64,000 bases of DNA from Chondrus crispus. Its lineage: Eukaryota > Rhodophyta > Florideophyceae > Gigartinales > Gigartinaceae. The stretch spans positions 453,992 to 517,991 of the forward strand of contig NW_005178652.1 in assembly GCF_000350225.1 (NCBI RefSeq), given 5' to 3'. Shown here piece after piece: positions 34,870 through 45,070 of the stretch. A program made the position numbers and the translations under genes. The notes under the pieces are model-generated. The model was not told the origin of the DNA. It ran no database searches and saw nothing but the letters and a program-made list of their open reading frames with translations. Every line of letters starts with the position of its first letter. Positions within the stretch are counted from its first letter, which is position 1.

Positions 34870-34874
34870 GGTGT

Positions 34875-35920
34875 TGTAGTGAAATGTGCCTGGCAGGCCG
34901 CGAACACAGTCCGACGGTCAGACAAAAAGACGAAAAACAACAACAGCAACAACCACTGCCGATGGCACGCGCTACAGAGCGTTCGAGACTCCCTTTCTCC
35001 TTGTGTGGGCTTGCGGCCCACGGTAGCTCAACTCTGACGCGGGGGGGTTAAGGAAAGATGCCCGGCCCGGGAGGAAAATGGTGGTAGAGACTTGTGAAGA
35101 CTTGAGCGCTCGACGAGTGCGGGTTGAGCTTGTCTACGAGGATGTAACCGCTGTTCGCTGGGTTGTAAGGCCAATGCTCGACGAGCGTCTTCAGCACCTT
35201 AGGTATAATTCAAGGTCTTCGACGGGGGCTTGCTCAGCACTACCCGACGGGATCGTAATTGTGTAGCAGCGCTACTACCGACGTGTTGCCCGATGGCTAA
35301 AAACACCCTCACCAGCGCGATCGCAATCGCGGTAGGTGGTACCAACTCTGTCTTGTACAGCAAGACCTTCGACGGAGGCGTCGTTGCAACAGCCTTCCGA
35401 CAGAACTTGAAACAGTAGCAGCGCTACACAACGTGTTGCCCGATGGCTAAAACACCTACACCGGATCGGTCGCAACCAACTCCAGTGGAACCAACACAAT
35501 TAAGGGAAAAATAGAGATAGAAGAAGAAGATGATAGGGAAATAAAGGAAAAAGAACAAGGGAACCCCCGAGCGCAAAGGATAACGTAATCTGTGGTAAAA
35601 GGGAGCGTCTTGGGAAAGACGGACTTCGACCAAGGCGATATTCAACTCTGGCAACTCGGGTTACCTTTACTGACTCGGTCGTCAGAGGGCTAAGGTATAT
35701 ATCGCCCGGCCGGAGCCAGTACAGTAGCTCGCGGCGCAAGATCCTAGATCTAATCTAGTGTCAGCAAAATTAATGCTAACTAATTTACTAAATAAAATTA
35801 AATAATTAAAAATTAAAACTGTGCAATTATTCACACGTGTGTCCCCTAACCCGGACTACTTTTCATATCCAATATTTTCCTTTCTTTTCACCCCCCTTTC
35901 CAGGTGCGTATTGCACTACA
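34875..35920 (-). repeat. 3' LTR of copy 3 (1046 bp)
   Basis: On the minus strand it starts TGTAGTGCAAT (35920) and ends ATTTCACTACA (34875). It is nearly identical to 57748-58813. It contains two copies of a unit of about 150 bp, each with a GTAGCGCTGCTAC hairpin motif. The G run is 7 long here against 24 in the partner LTR. Confidence 0.9.
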
Positions 35921-35932
35921 TATCCCCCTTCT
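35921..35932 (-). other. Polypurine tract of copy 3
   Basis: On the minus strand this is AGAAGGGGGATA, identical to the tract of copy 1 and directly before the 3' LTR. It lies about 95 bp from the ATG of the antisense gene. Confidence 0.8.
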
Positions 35933-36026
35933 GAGCGTCCTTGCACATCGGCTACACTCCTTGATCTCCAACTCCTTCTTCTCTTCTCGACCCCCTACTT
36001 TTCCATTCCTGACCGACGGTCTCCGC

Positions 36027-37755
36027 ATGAGCAAGGACAAGACGAATCCCACGTGTCCTCCACCTCCTGAGCTCGCGGGCGAAAATACTGCCCGTCGACG
36101 CACCGGTGTCGGCTTCGCGAACAAGTCTCGCGCTTCCGTCGACGTCCCTCCTATACCCCGACGTCCCCCTGATTCGGACGTCTCCGACCTGGCATTCCAT
36201 CCAGGTTATCATCCCTCTTGGGTAGCCCGCCACTACCCCTCCCTCGAAGAACTACAGGACAAAATCATGCACGAACATCCTTCCTTGTTTGCCTCGGCCG
36301 AGTGGTTCTCCTCCGTGGGTATTGGCGACGTTTCCAAAATCGAACACCAATTCGCCGACGACGCGGGCATGCTTTCCGGTAATCTCCCGGTGCTTGCCAT
36401 CCGCTCCTTTGACTGGCGAACCCGTATAGCAGTTCCGACTTCTATCCTACGTCATCCTCCCCCACGGGGCCGTCCCACTCTCTCCCTGCGATTTATGGAG
36501 ACCGTATTCGCTCTGCTTGCCATCCCCATTTCCGACACCCTCATACCCTCGTCATACGGTTGCGACACTTGGCGTTGTCGTACAGAGGTCGAACGCCTCT
36601 ATTTGGACAATCTCATTGATATCACCTTTGGTGACCCTGCCGCCGAGGCGGATCGCCTGTGGCGAAACCGACATACTGTCACATCCGATGCCATCTTCTG
36701 GACCGAACCCATTATCCCTTCGAATTTCGGTCATTTAAAACGCGAGGGTATTTTTTTCTTTCAGAACACAGTGCGTTTTGAACGGCGTATTCGGTCTGAT
36801 ACAGCGTACTTCATCGGCTACCAAATGGTAAAGGCGCGAGAGATTTCCCGTCAGCATTATGCAAGTCGTTACCAGCGCATCCCCTCATGGTGGAGCCAGT
36901 ACGAGGCGAGTCAAGGCTTTTGGGCTGAAATAGGACCCATACTCACGTACTATGGCAGCTACCTGCGGGATCCGCAACACGGGTTATGGGTGGTATTCCT
37001 CACAGAGTGGTGCATCAAAGTAGCTGCGACCCTCTTGTGGGAGACCTACGATTGCTGGCGTCTGTGGCACCTCCCCGCGAAGCTGATAGCACAAATGCGT
37101 CAATTGGACTTCTCTGTCCCTTTGGGTGGCTCTGATTTCAATCGCGAAATACGCTCCCTCCTTGATACGATCGAGGGCGTGGATTGGGACTGTGTCCCTC
37201 CGCAAAATTCCTCTCGATCCTTCAATCGCCAACGTCCCTCTTTCTCCCCTGGTCGAAACCACCCAGCCGCGGGCGACTTCGTGTGGTTCAACCCCTGGTC
37301 ATCGACCCTCTGCTCAGCGTGGGAAGCTCAAACGAGCCGCCGATTCAGAAACCAAACACCGGTTCCCGACGTTACCCCCATCGTCACATCTGACCCCCCG
37401 GAGCTTCACGTATGCTCCCGTCCTTCCTCTCCAATTCCTCCTCGATCGGCTGTCCCTGCTTCCCCGCGCGCAGCCCTGGCCTCTCCATCCTCGTCAAAGG
37501 CGCCCCCAGCTTTCGAAATTCCTTCGGCAGGCCACACCGAAACATTGTCGGTGAGAGAAGTGATATCTCCCCCCCCCATCTCCAACAATTTCCAAAAATA
37601 CCCACGACGTCACGAGCGTGTACTGTGCCTTGCTCCGTGCTCACGGTGTTGAGGGAGAGGATCTGCAAGGCGCCTCGATTGACGACCTGCGAGTTTTGGC
37701 TCGCCTCGTGTCATCACTTCCAAAGGGAAAATCCTTTTGCAACCCTCCCGTCTGA
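36027..37755 (+). CDS. Antisense accessory protein of the retrotransposon (copy 3)
   Basis: Unknown protein of about 576 codons, encoded opposite to gag-pol. The frame is open from 35904, but that ATG lies inside the LTR. The ATG at 36027 aligns with that of copy 1. Conserved blocks are an N-terminal GVGF, an FHP...HPS region, a long Trp/Tyr-rich middle (SWW, GFWAE, GLWVVFLTEW, LLWETYDCWRLW) and, before a Pro/Ser-rich linker, SFSPGR-H-AAGDF-WFNPW. The uninterrupted frame stops at 37652. Homology with copy 1 continues in the next frame after a run of nine C (37569-37577) and ends with the LLRAHG helix and TGA 37753-37755. One extra C accounts for the shift, as mutation, sequencing error or frameshifting. 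No known domain or membrane segment was seen. Confidence 0.8.
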
Positions 37756-38569
37756 GCTGACGGGCGCGACACTTCCCTCGTGATAGCTTGTCGCATCTCT
37801 ATCCTGCCTGCGTGACGCTGAATTTGCGACCTCGTCATGTCGCCTTTGATCCGTAAATTGAATTTTCCTGCGTGCTCCTTCGTCCCTTCGTTTCCTCCTC
37901 TTCTTCTCATTGATGCCCACCCCGTCATAATCACGGTGGCACCCTTATACCTCCATCCTCTTTCTCTTCACCTCGCTACTTCCTCCTCTTTTTCTCTCTC
38001 TCTTTTTTTGTATACGCCCCGCCGCCGCAGTCGTATCTTCCTCTTTCCACTTTCCTTCTCTTTTCCTCGTTACTGTATTCCTTTTATTGTCCTTTTTCTG
38101 TGCCCCTCTGCAACTGCAGTTGCACATCCCCTATTACCTTCTCTTTTCCTTCTGTTGTGGTCACGTCTGCTACAGCACGTGCATCCCTGTTACCTTCTCC
38201 TCCACCCCTTATCCAAAATGTCGTTCTCTTTTTCCTGATTCCTCCGCCAGACGTCGACGACCGTGAGACAGAATAAAATGCTTCCCTTCCTCAACCGACT
38301 CGCTTCGTTGCGCCTCCAAGGTTGCCCTCATCATTTTCGGTTTTCCATACCGCCCTTGAATATTTCGTCGACGACAACCACATTAACCCTTGATATGGGG
38401 TTTCCTCTCCTTGGTCGCCAAACCGGCAACCGGTCTTGGGGAATCTCAATCATAGCGCGCTTACATGCGCACGCGACGTGGTGCAGACTTCCTTCCAAAG
38501 TGAATAATTTATAGTCCTCCGTCCCCTTGGCAACTAGGGACTTGAGAATTAGCAGTACGAAAAACGTTC
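37756..38569 (+). other. 3' region of copy 3 left of the TIR insertion
   Basis: C/T-rich sequence. 37980-38180 matches the complement of copy 1 at 9090-9260, including GTATACGCCCCGCC and the AGTCGTATC that follows. Beyond about 38280 the match fades. No gene seen. Confidence 0.55.
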
Positions 38570-38585
38570 CACAGGAAGGTCAAAT
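38570..38585 (+). repeat. Left terminal inverted repeat
   Basis: Exact 16-bp inverted match to 47788-47803. Imperfect similarity continues outward to about 38550 and weakly inward. Confidence 0.65.
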
Positions 38586-39501
38586 CAGCCTATCTGAGGC
38601 AATAAAAAATCTGCGCAAATATTTTGGTCCGGGCCAGCAAAAAAGTTGTCATAAATGTAGCAACGCTTTCTAATTTCATGTCGCGATTTTGCACATTTTT
38701 TACCAATGACGCCATTGGCTAGAAAGCAGCATAGTTATGGCACAGCGGCTCTACCTGGCCCGTGGCGGTAGATGACTGGCTGGAGCGGCACACGGAGTAG
38801 GTCTTGCAGGGCCAAACTTTGTTACATTGAGGTAATGATGAGACGGTGATCATCGCTGCATCTGCGCAGCCATCGACGACTACGTTTTGCTGCTCCAGGG
38901 CAATGACATTATGTGTCCATTCGCAGCCCCAATGCAGCACTAGACGTAATGCCGCGACCTACTCTCAGTCAATGAAATGTAAGTCCAGTGCCTTTCTTGC
39001 AAAGGTGATGTCACCCCGCTTGTCCAGAAACGGTCCCATCCCGAAGGATGAAACCGATAGCGGTTCTAGCGGCGTTCACATCACATTTATTTGTAGCAAC
39101 CGAAGAGTATTGTTACGGCTACATACACTACATCTACTCCGTCCAAATACCGAAATACCGCGGCAGTGGTTCATTGCGCTTCCGTTGAATACAATAATCA
39201 ACGCCAAGAAACATAACAGGAGAGGTCAGTTACGGTCACAGTACGTCATGATGGTGGATTAGAATTCTGAGAGACTAAGGAGGGTGTACTGATGGCTTAC
39301 TTGATCCTGAGTTAGGCGATGGGCGGTTTGACCTGCAGTGAGACAAGGAACGCTGTGACGATTGGTCAGAACAGTTCTTCAACACTTTCAATGTGTTAGA
39401 GAATGTGCGAACGTACGTTAAAGCTTTGTAGCTAATCGCAAAACGGTATTGCCTAGAGAAAGCGCTGACTTACCCAACGTGTGCAGCGCACTCGTGTCCC
39501 G

Positions 39502-39690
39502 GCATGAGATTTCAACCGAACACGCAACTCGCGGAAATGAAACTGTCAGAAAAGAGGATGCGCGGTGGGTCAGGATTGTGGCAGAAGTGGCGTCACTTAC
39601 TGTGCATGAGATTTCAACGGAACACGCAACTCGCGGACATGAAACTGTCAGAAAAGAGGATGTGTGGTGGGTCAGGACTGCGGACGAGGG
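39502..39690. repeat. 102-bp direct tandem duplication
   Basis: Unit one starts at 39502 and unit two at 39604, both with GCATGAGATTTCAAC followed by GGAACACGCAACTCGCGG or a close variant. The first 80 or so bases are nearly identical and the rest has diverged. Confidence 0.88.
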
Positions 39691-39733
39691 GCGTGCAGAG
39701 AGTTGGATCTGGTCCTGGAACTATATATGCAGT

Positions 39734-39783
39734 ACTCAGAAAAGGCGGTAGTTTGATATATCAAACTACCGCCTTTTCTGAGT
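39734..39783. repeat. Perfect 50-bp palindrome
   Basis: Two 25-nt arms pair without mismatch or spacer, centred on GATA|TATC at 39758/39759. The ends are ACTCAG and CTGAGT. It lies about 180 bp beyond the stop codon of the gene at 39965-41371. Confidence 0.97.
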
Positions 39784-39964
39784 TCGAGCAGGGCATCTGA
39801 GTGAAATCAGTCACATTTTCATGGGCACGTGTCAATAGCATAATATAGGTTCTGAAATCTCAATTTGAAATTATCGAATTCGGTATGGCATGGTTACCTT
39901 TAATGACAGCCATGCATTGAGCTTTTTTCGTGCGGTATCACATCAAAATGCGAGTAGGAGCATC

Positions 39965-41371
39965 TCATTCCAATATTTGTTCGGAACATGATGAGATATC
40001 CTCCTGCGATAGCTCTGGGAATGTACAGCTATATGTCCTTGCGTACTTGTTCATTGCCCTGCAGAAATTCTTTAAAGCTTCTCGACACTCACAGCCTTCA
40101 CCTTTACACTCCTGCGTGACTGACAGAGTCCGTGATTGTGCAGGCCAGCGCGCCCGGGACTCTGACCTGTCTGGAGCACTACTCACCGATTCACTTTCCC
40201 GCACCGCCTGTACAGAGTCGGTGTGTGAGACGGACTTAGAAGCAGTCCTGCGCCTGGCGACCACTGAGAGGCTCCTTGCAAGGATGTTTTCTTTTTGCGC
40301 CTGTTCAGTGGAGTTTACAGAAGAAACCATCTCTTTGTCTTGTTGTGGGAGGGAATTCTTCACGTGATTGACCATTTCGTTCGGATAACCATCGATGATG
40401 CGAGGGATCGTTTCCTGAACTTTCTTGAACCTGTCCAAAGCCATCCAATTCGCGATGGAACGCATTTCATACAAGTAATCCGATGTCACGAGGAAGCGGA
40501 TATTACTCAGAACAAGTTTTGCTGCCTCGCGGAGAGCATTATCCACGACTGGAACACGGCCAAATGCTTGTGTGGAACATTCGTCGGGGAGACAGAATGC
40601 CCCGGCGTTGACTGTGATTGTATCCTTCTGTTTTTTGTGGGCGAAGCCTGAACTCAACACAGTGAAGCACAACTCACGGTCGTCACTTGTCAAGGTGATG
40701 TAAGGATATATCATTTCTTCGCAGTTCCTGAATCCCATATATCTGGCCTTGCAATCCCATGCTCGAATAACTTGCTGAACAGCAAAGCCAATACCCTGTG
40801 ACGTCTCCCTATTGACCTTGTAGTTCTGCAATACCTTCTTTCTCTTGTCACATGGTGATCCTTGTTTCCTGGTGTGACAGTTCATCACTACTCCCATATA
40901 GATTAGGAACATCATTGCCTCGAAGGAAGTTGCGGGCGAAGTAAGGAGTCGTGGCTCTTTCACAGTATTCCTTTTGGAACTCGTGTTGCTAAAAAACGTA
41001 CACTGGAGACCTCTAGCATTGAAGCTGTCGCCGTTAATGTCGCTTATGATTTCGAAGATTTGCCATGGTATAGTATCATTGCCTCTCCCGCAACCAAGAA
41101 GCGCCTGCACGATTGCATAGACTTGTGCGACTTCACGTTTATTCATTTTTGATTTGCGAACCTCTGCCTCGGATACATTTTCGGCTCCCAAAGATTGTAA
41201 GTAGTTCTTTGCAGCATCGGTCTCAAGATTATTCTCAACCCAATCCGCGATATCTCCAAGTTTCTGTACCACGTTCCCAGTTTGCTGGATTACGGCTGCT
41301 CGCACTACCTGTATGACTTTGAGGCACTTCCGGAAGGAAAACGTTTTCGCTTGAGTAGGCATGTTTATCAC
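39965..41371 (-). CDS. Unknown protein, 468 aa, in TIR insertion
   Basis: Intact single-exon ORF. The start at 41371 has further in-frame Met codons close behind (residue 4). The N-terminal two thirds look globular and mostly helical, with hydrophobic stretches such as FEAMMFLIYMGVVMNC near residue 150. The stretch from about 340 is Ser/Arg/Glu-rich and probably disordered. The C-terminus has a cysteine cluster (CKGEGCEC ... FCRAM ... YSC). No catalytic motif, signal peptide or membrane segment is clear. It is the leftmost gene of the insertion, with the palindromic repeat array upstream and the 50-bp palindrome downstream. I do not recognise the family; a nucleic-acid-binding role is possible but unsupported. 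Confidence 0.75.
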   Translation of the reverse strand: MINMPTQAKTFSFRKCLKVIQVVRAAVIQQTGNVVQKLGDIADWVENNLETDAAKNYLQSLGAENVSEAEVRKSKMNKREVAQVYAIVQALLGCGRGNDTIPWQIFEIISDINGDSFNARGLQCTFFSNTSSKRNTVKEPRLLTSPATSFEAMMFLIYMGVVMNCHTRKQGSPCDKRKKVLQNYKVNRETSQGIGFAVQQVIRAWDCKARYMGFRNCEEMIYPYITLTSDDRELCFTVLSSGFAHKKQKDTITVNAGAFCLPDECSTQAFGRVPVVDNALREAAKLVLSNIRFLVTSDYLYEMRSIANWMALDRFKKVQETIPRIIDGYPNEMVNHVKNSLPQQDKEMVSSVNSTEQAQKENILARSLSVVARRRTASKSVSHTDSVQAVRESESVSSAPDRSESRARWPAQSRTLSVTQECKGEGCECREALKNFCRAMNKYARTYSCTFPELSQEDISSCSEQILE

Positions 41372-41927
41372 GTGTGATACTTAGATGGGGACAGGAACGG
41401 ATAGCAGTAAGAGGAGCAGAACAAAAGTGCAGGCTTATGTAGAGAACGAAAAGACATTGTGCGCGATAGTCGATGAGGTTTCTTAAACGGACAGCAAGAG
41501 AAGGAGTAATCCAGTAAAGCAACCGCTTAGGTCTTCTAGGTTTCCACTTGAGGTTTCCACGCAATATTTCCACTTGACGGGTACTCCAACCCACGGTGAC
41601 GCGTCCCCTACGCGCGGAGGGGGCCAATTTCAGCACTCTTCCACCACCCAGACCCTTGGGTGATGGTGACAAGATCCGTTCGGGGTACCCCTGCAGCCAA
41701 CTATTGTTGACTATCGGCGCAGTCCTCCCCTTATGAGAAAATGTCAATGTTCTAGTTTAGCGGTTAAAGCCACTGAATAGAGGACGACCTAGTAGAAGTA
41801 GTAGTCGATAAGAAGGAACAAGGGCAACCCAAAACGCAGCGCGAGCGGTCTGAAAGGTAGAAGGTGACACCACGGCCAGCATGAGCCTGCAGGCACCTTG
41901 GTGGACGCGCGTCCCTGACACCTGATA

Positions 41928-42275
41928 TGCACATCGACACTCGATGTGCAAGTAAAATCGGCCAAAAAATTGCCCAAAAATATGACCTGATTTGCACATC
42001 GACACTCGATGTGGAAATCAAATCGTCCAAAAAATTGCGCAAAAAAGGATTTGATTTGCACATCGACACTCGATGTGGATATCAAATCGTCCAAAACATT
42101 GCGCAAAAAAAGGATTTGATTTGCACATCGACACTCGATGTGCAAATCAAATCGTCCAAAAAATTGCGCAAAAAAAGGATTTGATTTGCACATCGACACT
42201 CGATGTGCAAATCAAATCGGCCAAAAAATTGCGCAAAAAAAGGATTTGATTTTCACATCGACTATCGATGTGCCC
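41928..42275. repeat. Array of six palindrome-containing repeats, period about 65 bp
   Basis: Units start at 41928, 41993, 42057, 42122, 42187 and 42252 (steps of 65, 64, 65, 65 and 65). Each begins with TTGCACATCGACACTCGATG or a near copy, an inverted repeat able to form a 12-14-bp stem with a 3-nt loop, followed by an A-rich spacer with CCAAAAAATTGCGCAAAAAA. The first and last units are the most diverged. The period is not a multiple of 3. Confidence 0.95.
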
Positions 42276-43208
42276 ATCCGGTGCCTGGGTCGAGCGTCCG
42301 AAAAAACTTGACTGTTTTTTTGGCCGCACACCACCCCAGCGCTCCACTGGGGATGTCCAGGCATGTCATCTGTCATGGGGCATCCCGGGCCGTTGATTTT
42401 GGGTCTGTAGAGCGTCTCCCGATAGCTTAATCGCCCCTGTGTAGACGCATTTCTGTCCAAAAATCGTCCTGCTCCTCCTACCCCTTTGACCTCACTCGAC
42501 CCTTTTCCTCTCTAGCACCTTTCTTCTTCGCACCCTACCGGCGCGCCTATACCGAGTACTTGCACTGCGTCTGCTCGCCCTTTCCGACCACAGTTACAGT
42601 CTCTCTTGCTTCCAGGTCCCGAACGCGTCGCAAACCCGTCTATCGTTTCTCGCGGAGAGCATCTCTCCGTGAGATGTTGTAGTAGACCACCTTGTACTCT
42701 AGCGTACACGTACACAGATTCCACGAAGTAAAGCTTCACTCGAACCGCTAAAGGGATTTCTGCGCTGGTTTTGCTCCCTTTTTCAATAACAATATGTCTA
42801 TAGAGCATAAAGCAGCTTCACACCCCTCTTGAAAGGGAACAACTGGCTTATTTCCATTTAGATATTGTCCAAGGGAGATAGAAGAGGTAGGGGAATGAAT
42901 ACATCCACATCGTCTCAGTCACCAATCCAGAGCTGCTCACTGATATATAAAGGAGTCTCCAAAAACGACCACGTTTACTCAGATAGATAGTGACTCCTTT
43001 CTACATCAGTGAAAAGCTTAAAGTAACGGTAACACTAAGTAGTTTAAGATCAATTGGTGGGATTGCAATGCGAAACGCGGATACGGGTCCAATTAGATTG
43101 TTCATGTTGGGGTCTCCGTCCTGGGACCCACGCGTTTTCTCCTATTTCATTTATAAAGGGGGGGAGCGTTGGGGGTCATTTTACCATAGGCCTGTTGCAC
43201 TTACCAGT

Positions 43209-43342
43209 GTGGCAACTATGATTAAAAGAACAGTCATTCAATGACACCTGAGTTACTTTCAAAGCATTCCGGACTGTGGCAACTGTGATTAAAAGGACTG
43301 TTATTCAATGACACATGACTGACTGGCAAAGCATTCTGGACT
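43209..43342. repeat. 67-bp tandem duplication
   Basis: Units 43209-43275 and 43276-43342 both start GTGGCAACT and end with TGGACT or CGGACT, with about 10 differences. Confidence 0.9.
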
Positions 43343-43483
43343 GGAAGATGTAGGTAGATTTGTAGCCCATGCCCTACTGGAAAAGTGCACGTGCAAGTAC
43401 CATAGGACTTAGACTCTGAGCAGAGCTGTGATCCATAAATGTGACCGTTACGAAAATGGCGATTTCACATTAATGATATATAT

Positions 43484-44977
43484 ATGTATATACTGACTAC
43501 GTTCGAATGGTTACCCCAACTCTTTAGTCTTCGGTATATATTTCAAACAAATTTCTCAAGTATCACTTTCCAAGCGAAATTAGCAGAGGACGATACCATC
43601 CACCAGTTGATAACGGTATCAGATCTTTTCAATGGCCACCAATTCGGGAGTGATATAGAGGTCTACTATACCTTGGAGAATGAAGAAGAAAGTAAGGCAT
43701 GGTTCCCAGCAACAGCCATTAGTCTCAACTACCTTCATGACGATCGAGGAGAGGTGCTCAAGGGGACTATTCAATACAAGGCTGCGTTTGGATTCAGGGC
43801 ATGTAAAAGCAAGGTGACTTTCAAGGAGGGAAACGAGTTTGTACAAGATGGACAAAAGTTTATCTGGAGACTCAAAGATACATCTGTGCGATTGGATATC
43901 ACCGCAAGCTCAGGCATGGCAAGCGGAGCGATGGATGTAGATGATATCGACTATGCTCCAGGTAGTTCCATGGTAGAAAAATGCAGGAAGCTCAACCATA
44001 CGACGAATGTGTCACTTGACCAGGAGACAATCAAAGATACACGCGAGCTAAATGCCCTTTCCAGACGCCTTCAGTATCTTGAGGAAGTAGTAAAAGGACA
44101 GCAATCCTCTATTACGACTGCGCTATGGACTCAGAACCCGCTCCTCACTTCTGCTGGGGGCTCCAATATTCCTCTTAAGTTTATTTCGTTGCGTCTAGAG
44201 CATTGGTTACTCAAGACGCCGACACGTCCTACCCCGGGTGAAATGACTCGTGGGACGAAATGGTTTGTGCAAGACTCATTTAAGGCGCGAGCAGACTGCA
44301 CATTGCTCCAGTTTGATTCCATATCCGAAAGAGTCAAAGCTCAGCTACGAACAAAGGCTTCTATTCTTCCGGAAGATTATATGTGCAGGAAATCAGTTGT
44401 GAAGGAGACGAGTATATACTTCAGGAGCTTCTTAGACCTGTCAGAAGCACTCGGACCAGCATCACCGCAAGTGGTCAGAGACCTGATCATCGCAAAGAGG
44501 CTGGAAAAAGGTACCGACAATGGCGTGTCTGCTAGAGTGATAGGCTGTATGGCCGGTCCCAACACCGAATATCTTTCTGACCCGTGCTATATGACAATTG
44601 GAGATTCGTTTGCTGTTATGGATGACGAGGATGAACAACGGCACGTTGTATATCGTCGGGATTGCACTTGGGATTCCATAGAGAAGACCTACTCCCATCC
44701 ACTGGAAGCCATAAGACTATCTGAGTTCCACTTCCAAGAACGCATTTCCAAGGTAATGGGTGCTGAAAACGTGGTCAGCGGACCATCCGACCGGAAGCAG
44801 TCGTTCTACCTGCGATGGAATCTTCAATCCAGTCCTTGTCAATCTATATTTGCTGATGTAAATCGCAGCGACGTACTAGGAGTACTTCAACCGCACATCC
44901 CTTTCCTCTCTATCAAAGGCTCTGCGAATGTGAAGCAATTCATCAATGTTGCCAAAATTCTGGACCTCTTTAAGTAA
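43484..44977 (+). CDS. Unknown protein, 497 aa, with possible Tudor/Agenet-like N-terminal domain
   Basis: Intact ORF. The first ATG (43484) lies in a TATA-like stretch, so the real start may be further in or behind a short intron; no good downstream Met appears before residue 144. Residues about 45-135 (GSDIEVYY ... AWFPATAISL ... GTIQYKA ... VTF) recall small beta-barrel chromatin readers of the Tudor/Agenet type; this is by eye only. Next comes an acidic linker (MDVDDIDYAPG), a coiled-coil-like helix near 190 (LSRRLQYLEEVVKGQQ), and a C-terminal half without known motifs. Its stop faces the stop of the next gene 93 bp away. Confidence 0.72.
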   Translation: MYILTTFEWLPQLFSLRYIFQTNFSSITFQAKLAEDDTIHQLITVSDLFNGHQFGSDIEVYYTLENEEESKAWFPATAISLNYLHDDRGEVLKGTIQYKAAFGFRACKSKVTFKEGNEFVQDGQKFIWRLKDTSVRLDITASSGMASGAMDVDDIDYAPGSSMVEKCRKLNHTTNVSLDQETIKDTRELNALSRRLQYLEEVVKGQQSSITTALWTQNPLLTSAGGSNIPLKFISLRLEHWLLKTPTRPTPGEMTRGTKWFVQDSFKARADCTLLQFDSISERVKAQLRTKASILPEDYMCRKSVVKETSIYFRSFLDLSEALGPASPQVVRDLIIAKRLEKGTDNGVSARVIGCMAGPNTEYLSDPCYMTIGDSFAVMDDEDEQRHVVYRRDCTWDSIEKTYSHPLEAIRLSEFHFQERISKVMGAENVVSGPSDRKQSFYLRWNLQSSPCQSIFADVNRSDVLGVLQPHIPFLSIKGSANVKQFINVAKILDLFK

Positions 44978-45070
44978 ACTCAATTCATTTATGCTACAGT
45001 AGTCTCCTGCTTTACTCATTTATCACTTCGATGAACTAAGAAGTATCACTATCACATGAAATACGACCCC

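Larger units (their letters stand above)
38586..39964. other. Left non-coding arm of the TIR insertion
   Basis: No convincing gene. It holds the direct duplication at 39502-39690 and the 50-bp palindrome at 39734-39783. A short plus ORF at 38846-39262 has no recognised motif and is probably chance. Confidence 0.5.
41372..43483. other. Long non-coding interval with palindromic repeats, in TIR insertion
   Basis: It separates the divergent genes at 39965-41371 (-) and 43484-44977 (+), so promoters for both should be here. It includes the six-unit array at 41928-42275 and the 67-bp duplication at 43209-43342. A GATATATATATGTATATAC stretch at about 43472-43490 could be a TATA region for the plus-strand gene. 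No ORF was accepted. Confidence 0.6.

Noticed and set aside
34875-35920. Solo LTR
   Set aside because: A polypurine tract adjoins it, its partner LTR is at 57748-58813, target duplications nearly match, and both flanks are parts of one copia element. It is the 3' LTR of copy 3.
35904-36026. Upstream ATG at 35904 as start of the antisense gene
   Set aside because: It lies within the LTR, and the leader residues do not align with copy 1 in the same frame; the ATG at 36027 does.
41928-42275. CRISPR-like regular repeat array
   Set aside because: The spacer parts are themselves repeated and A-rich, not unique. The setting is eukaryotic and no cas genes are present. It is a tandem array of about 65-bp units.
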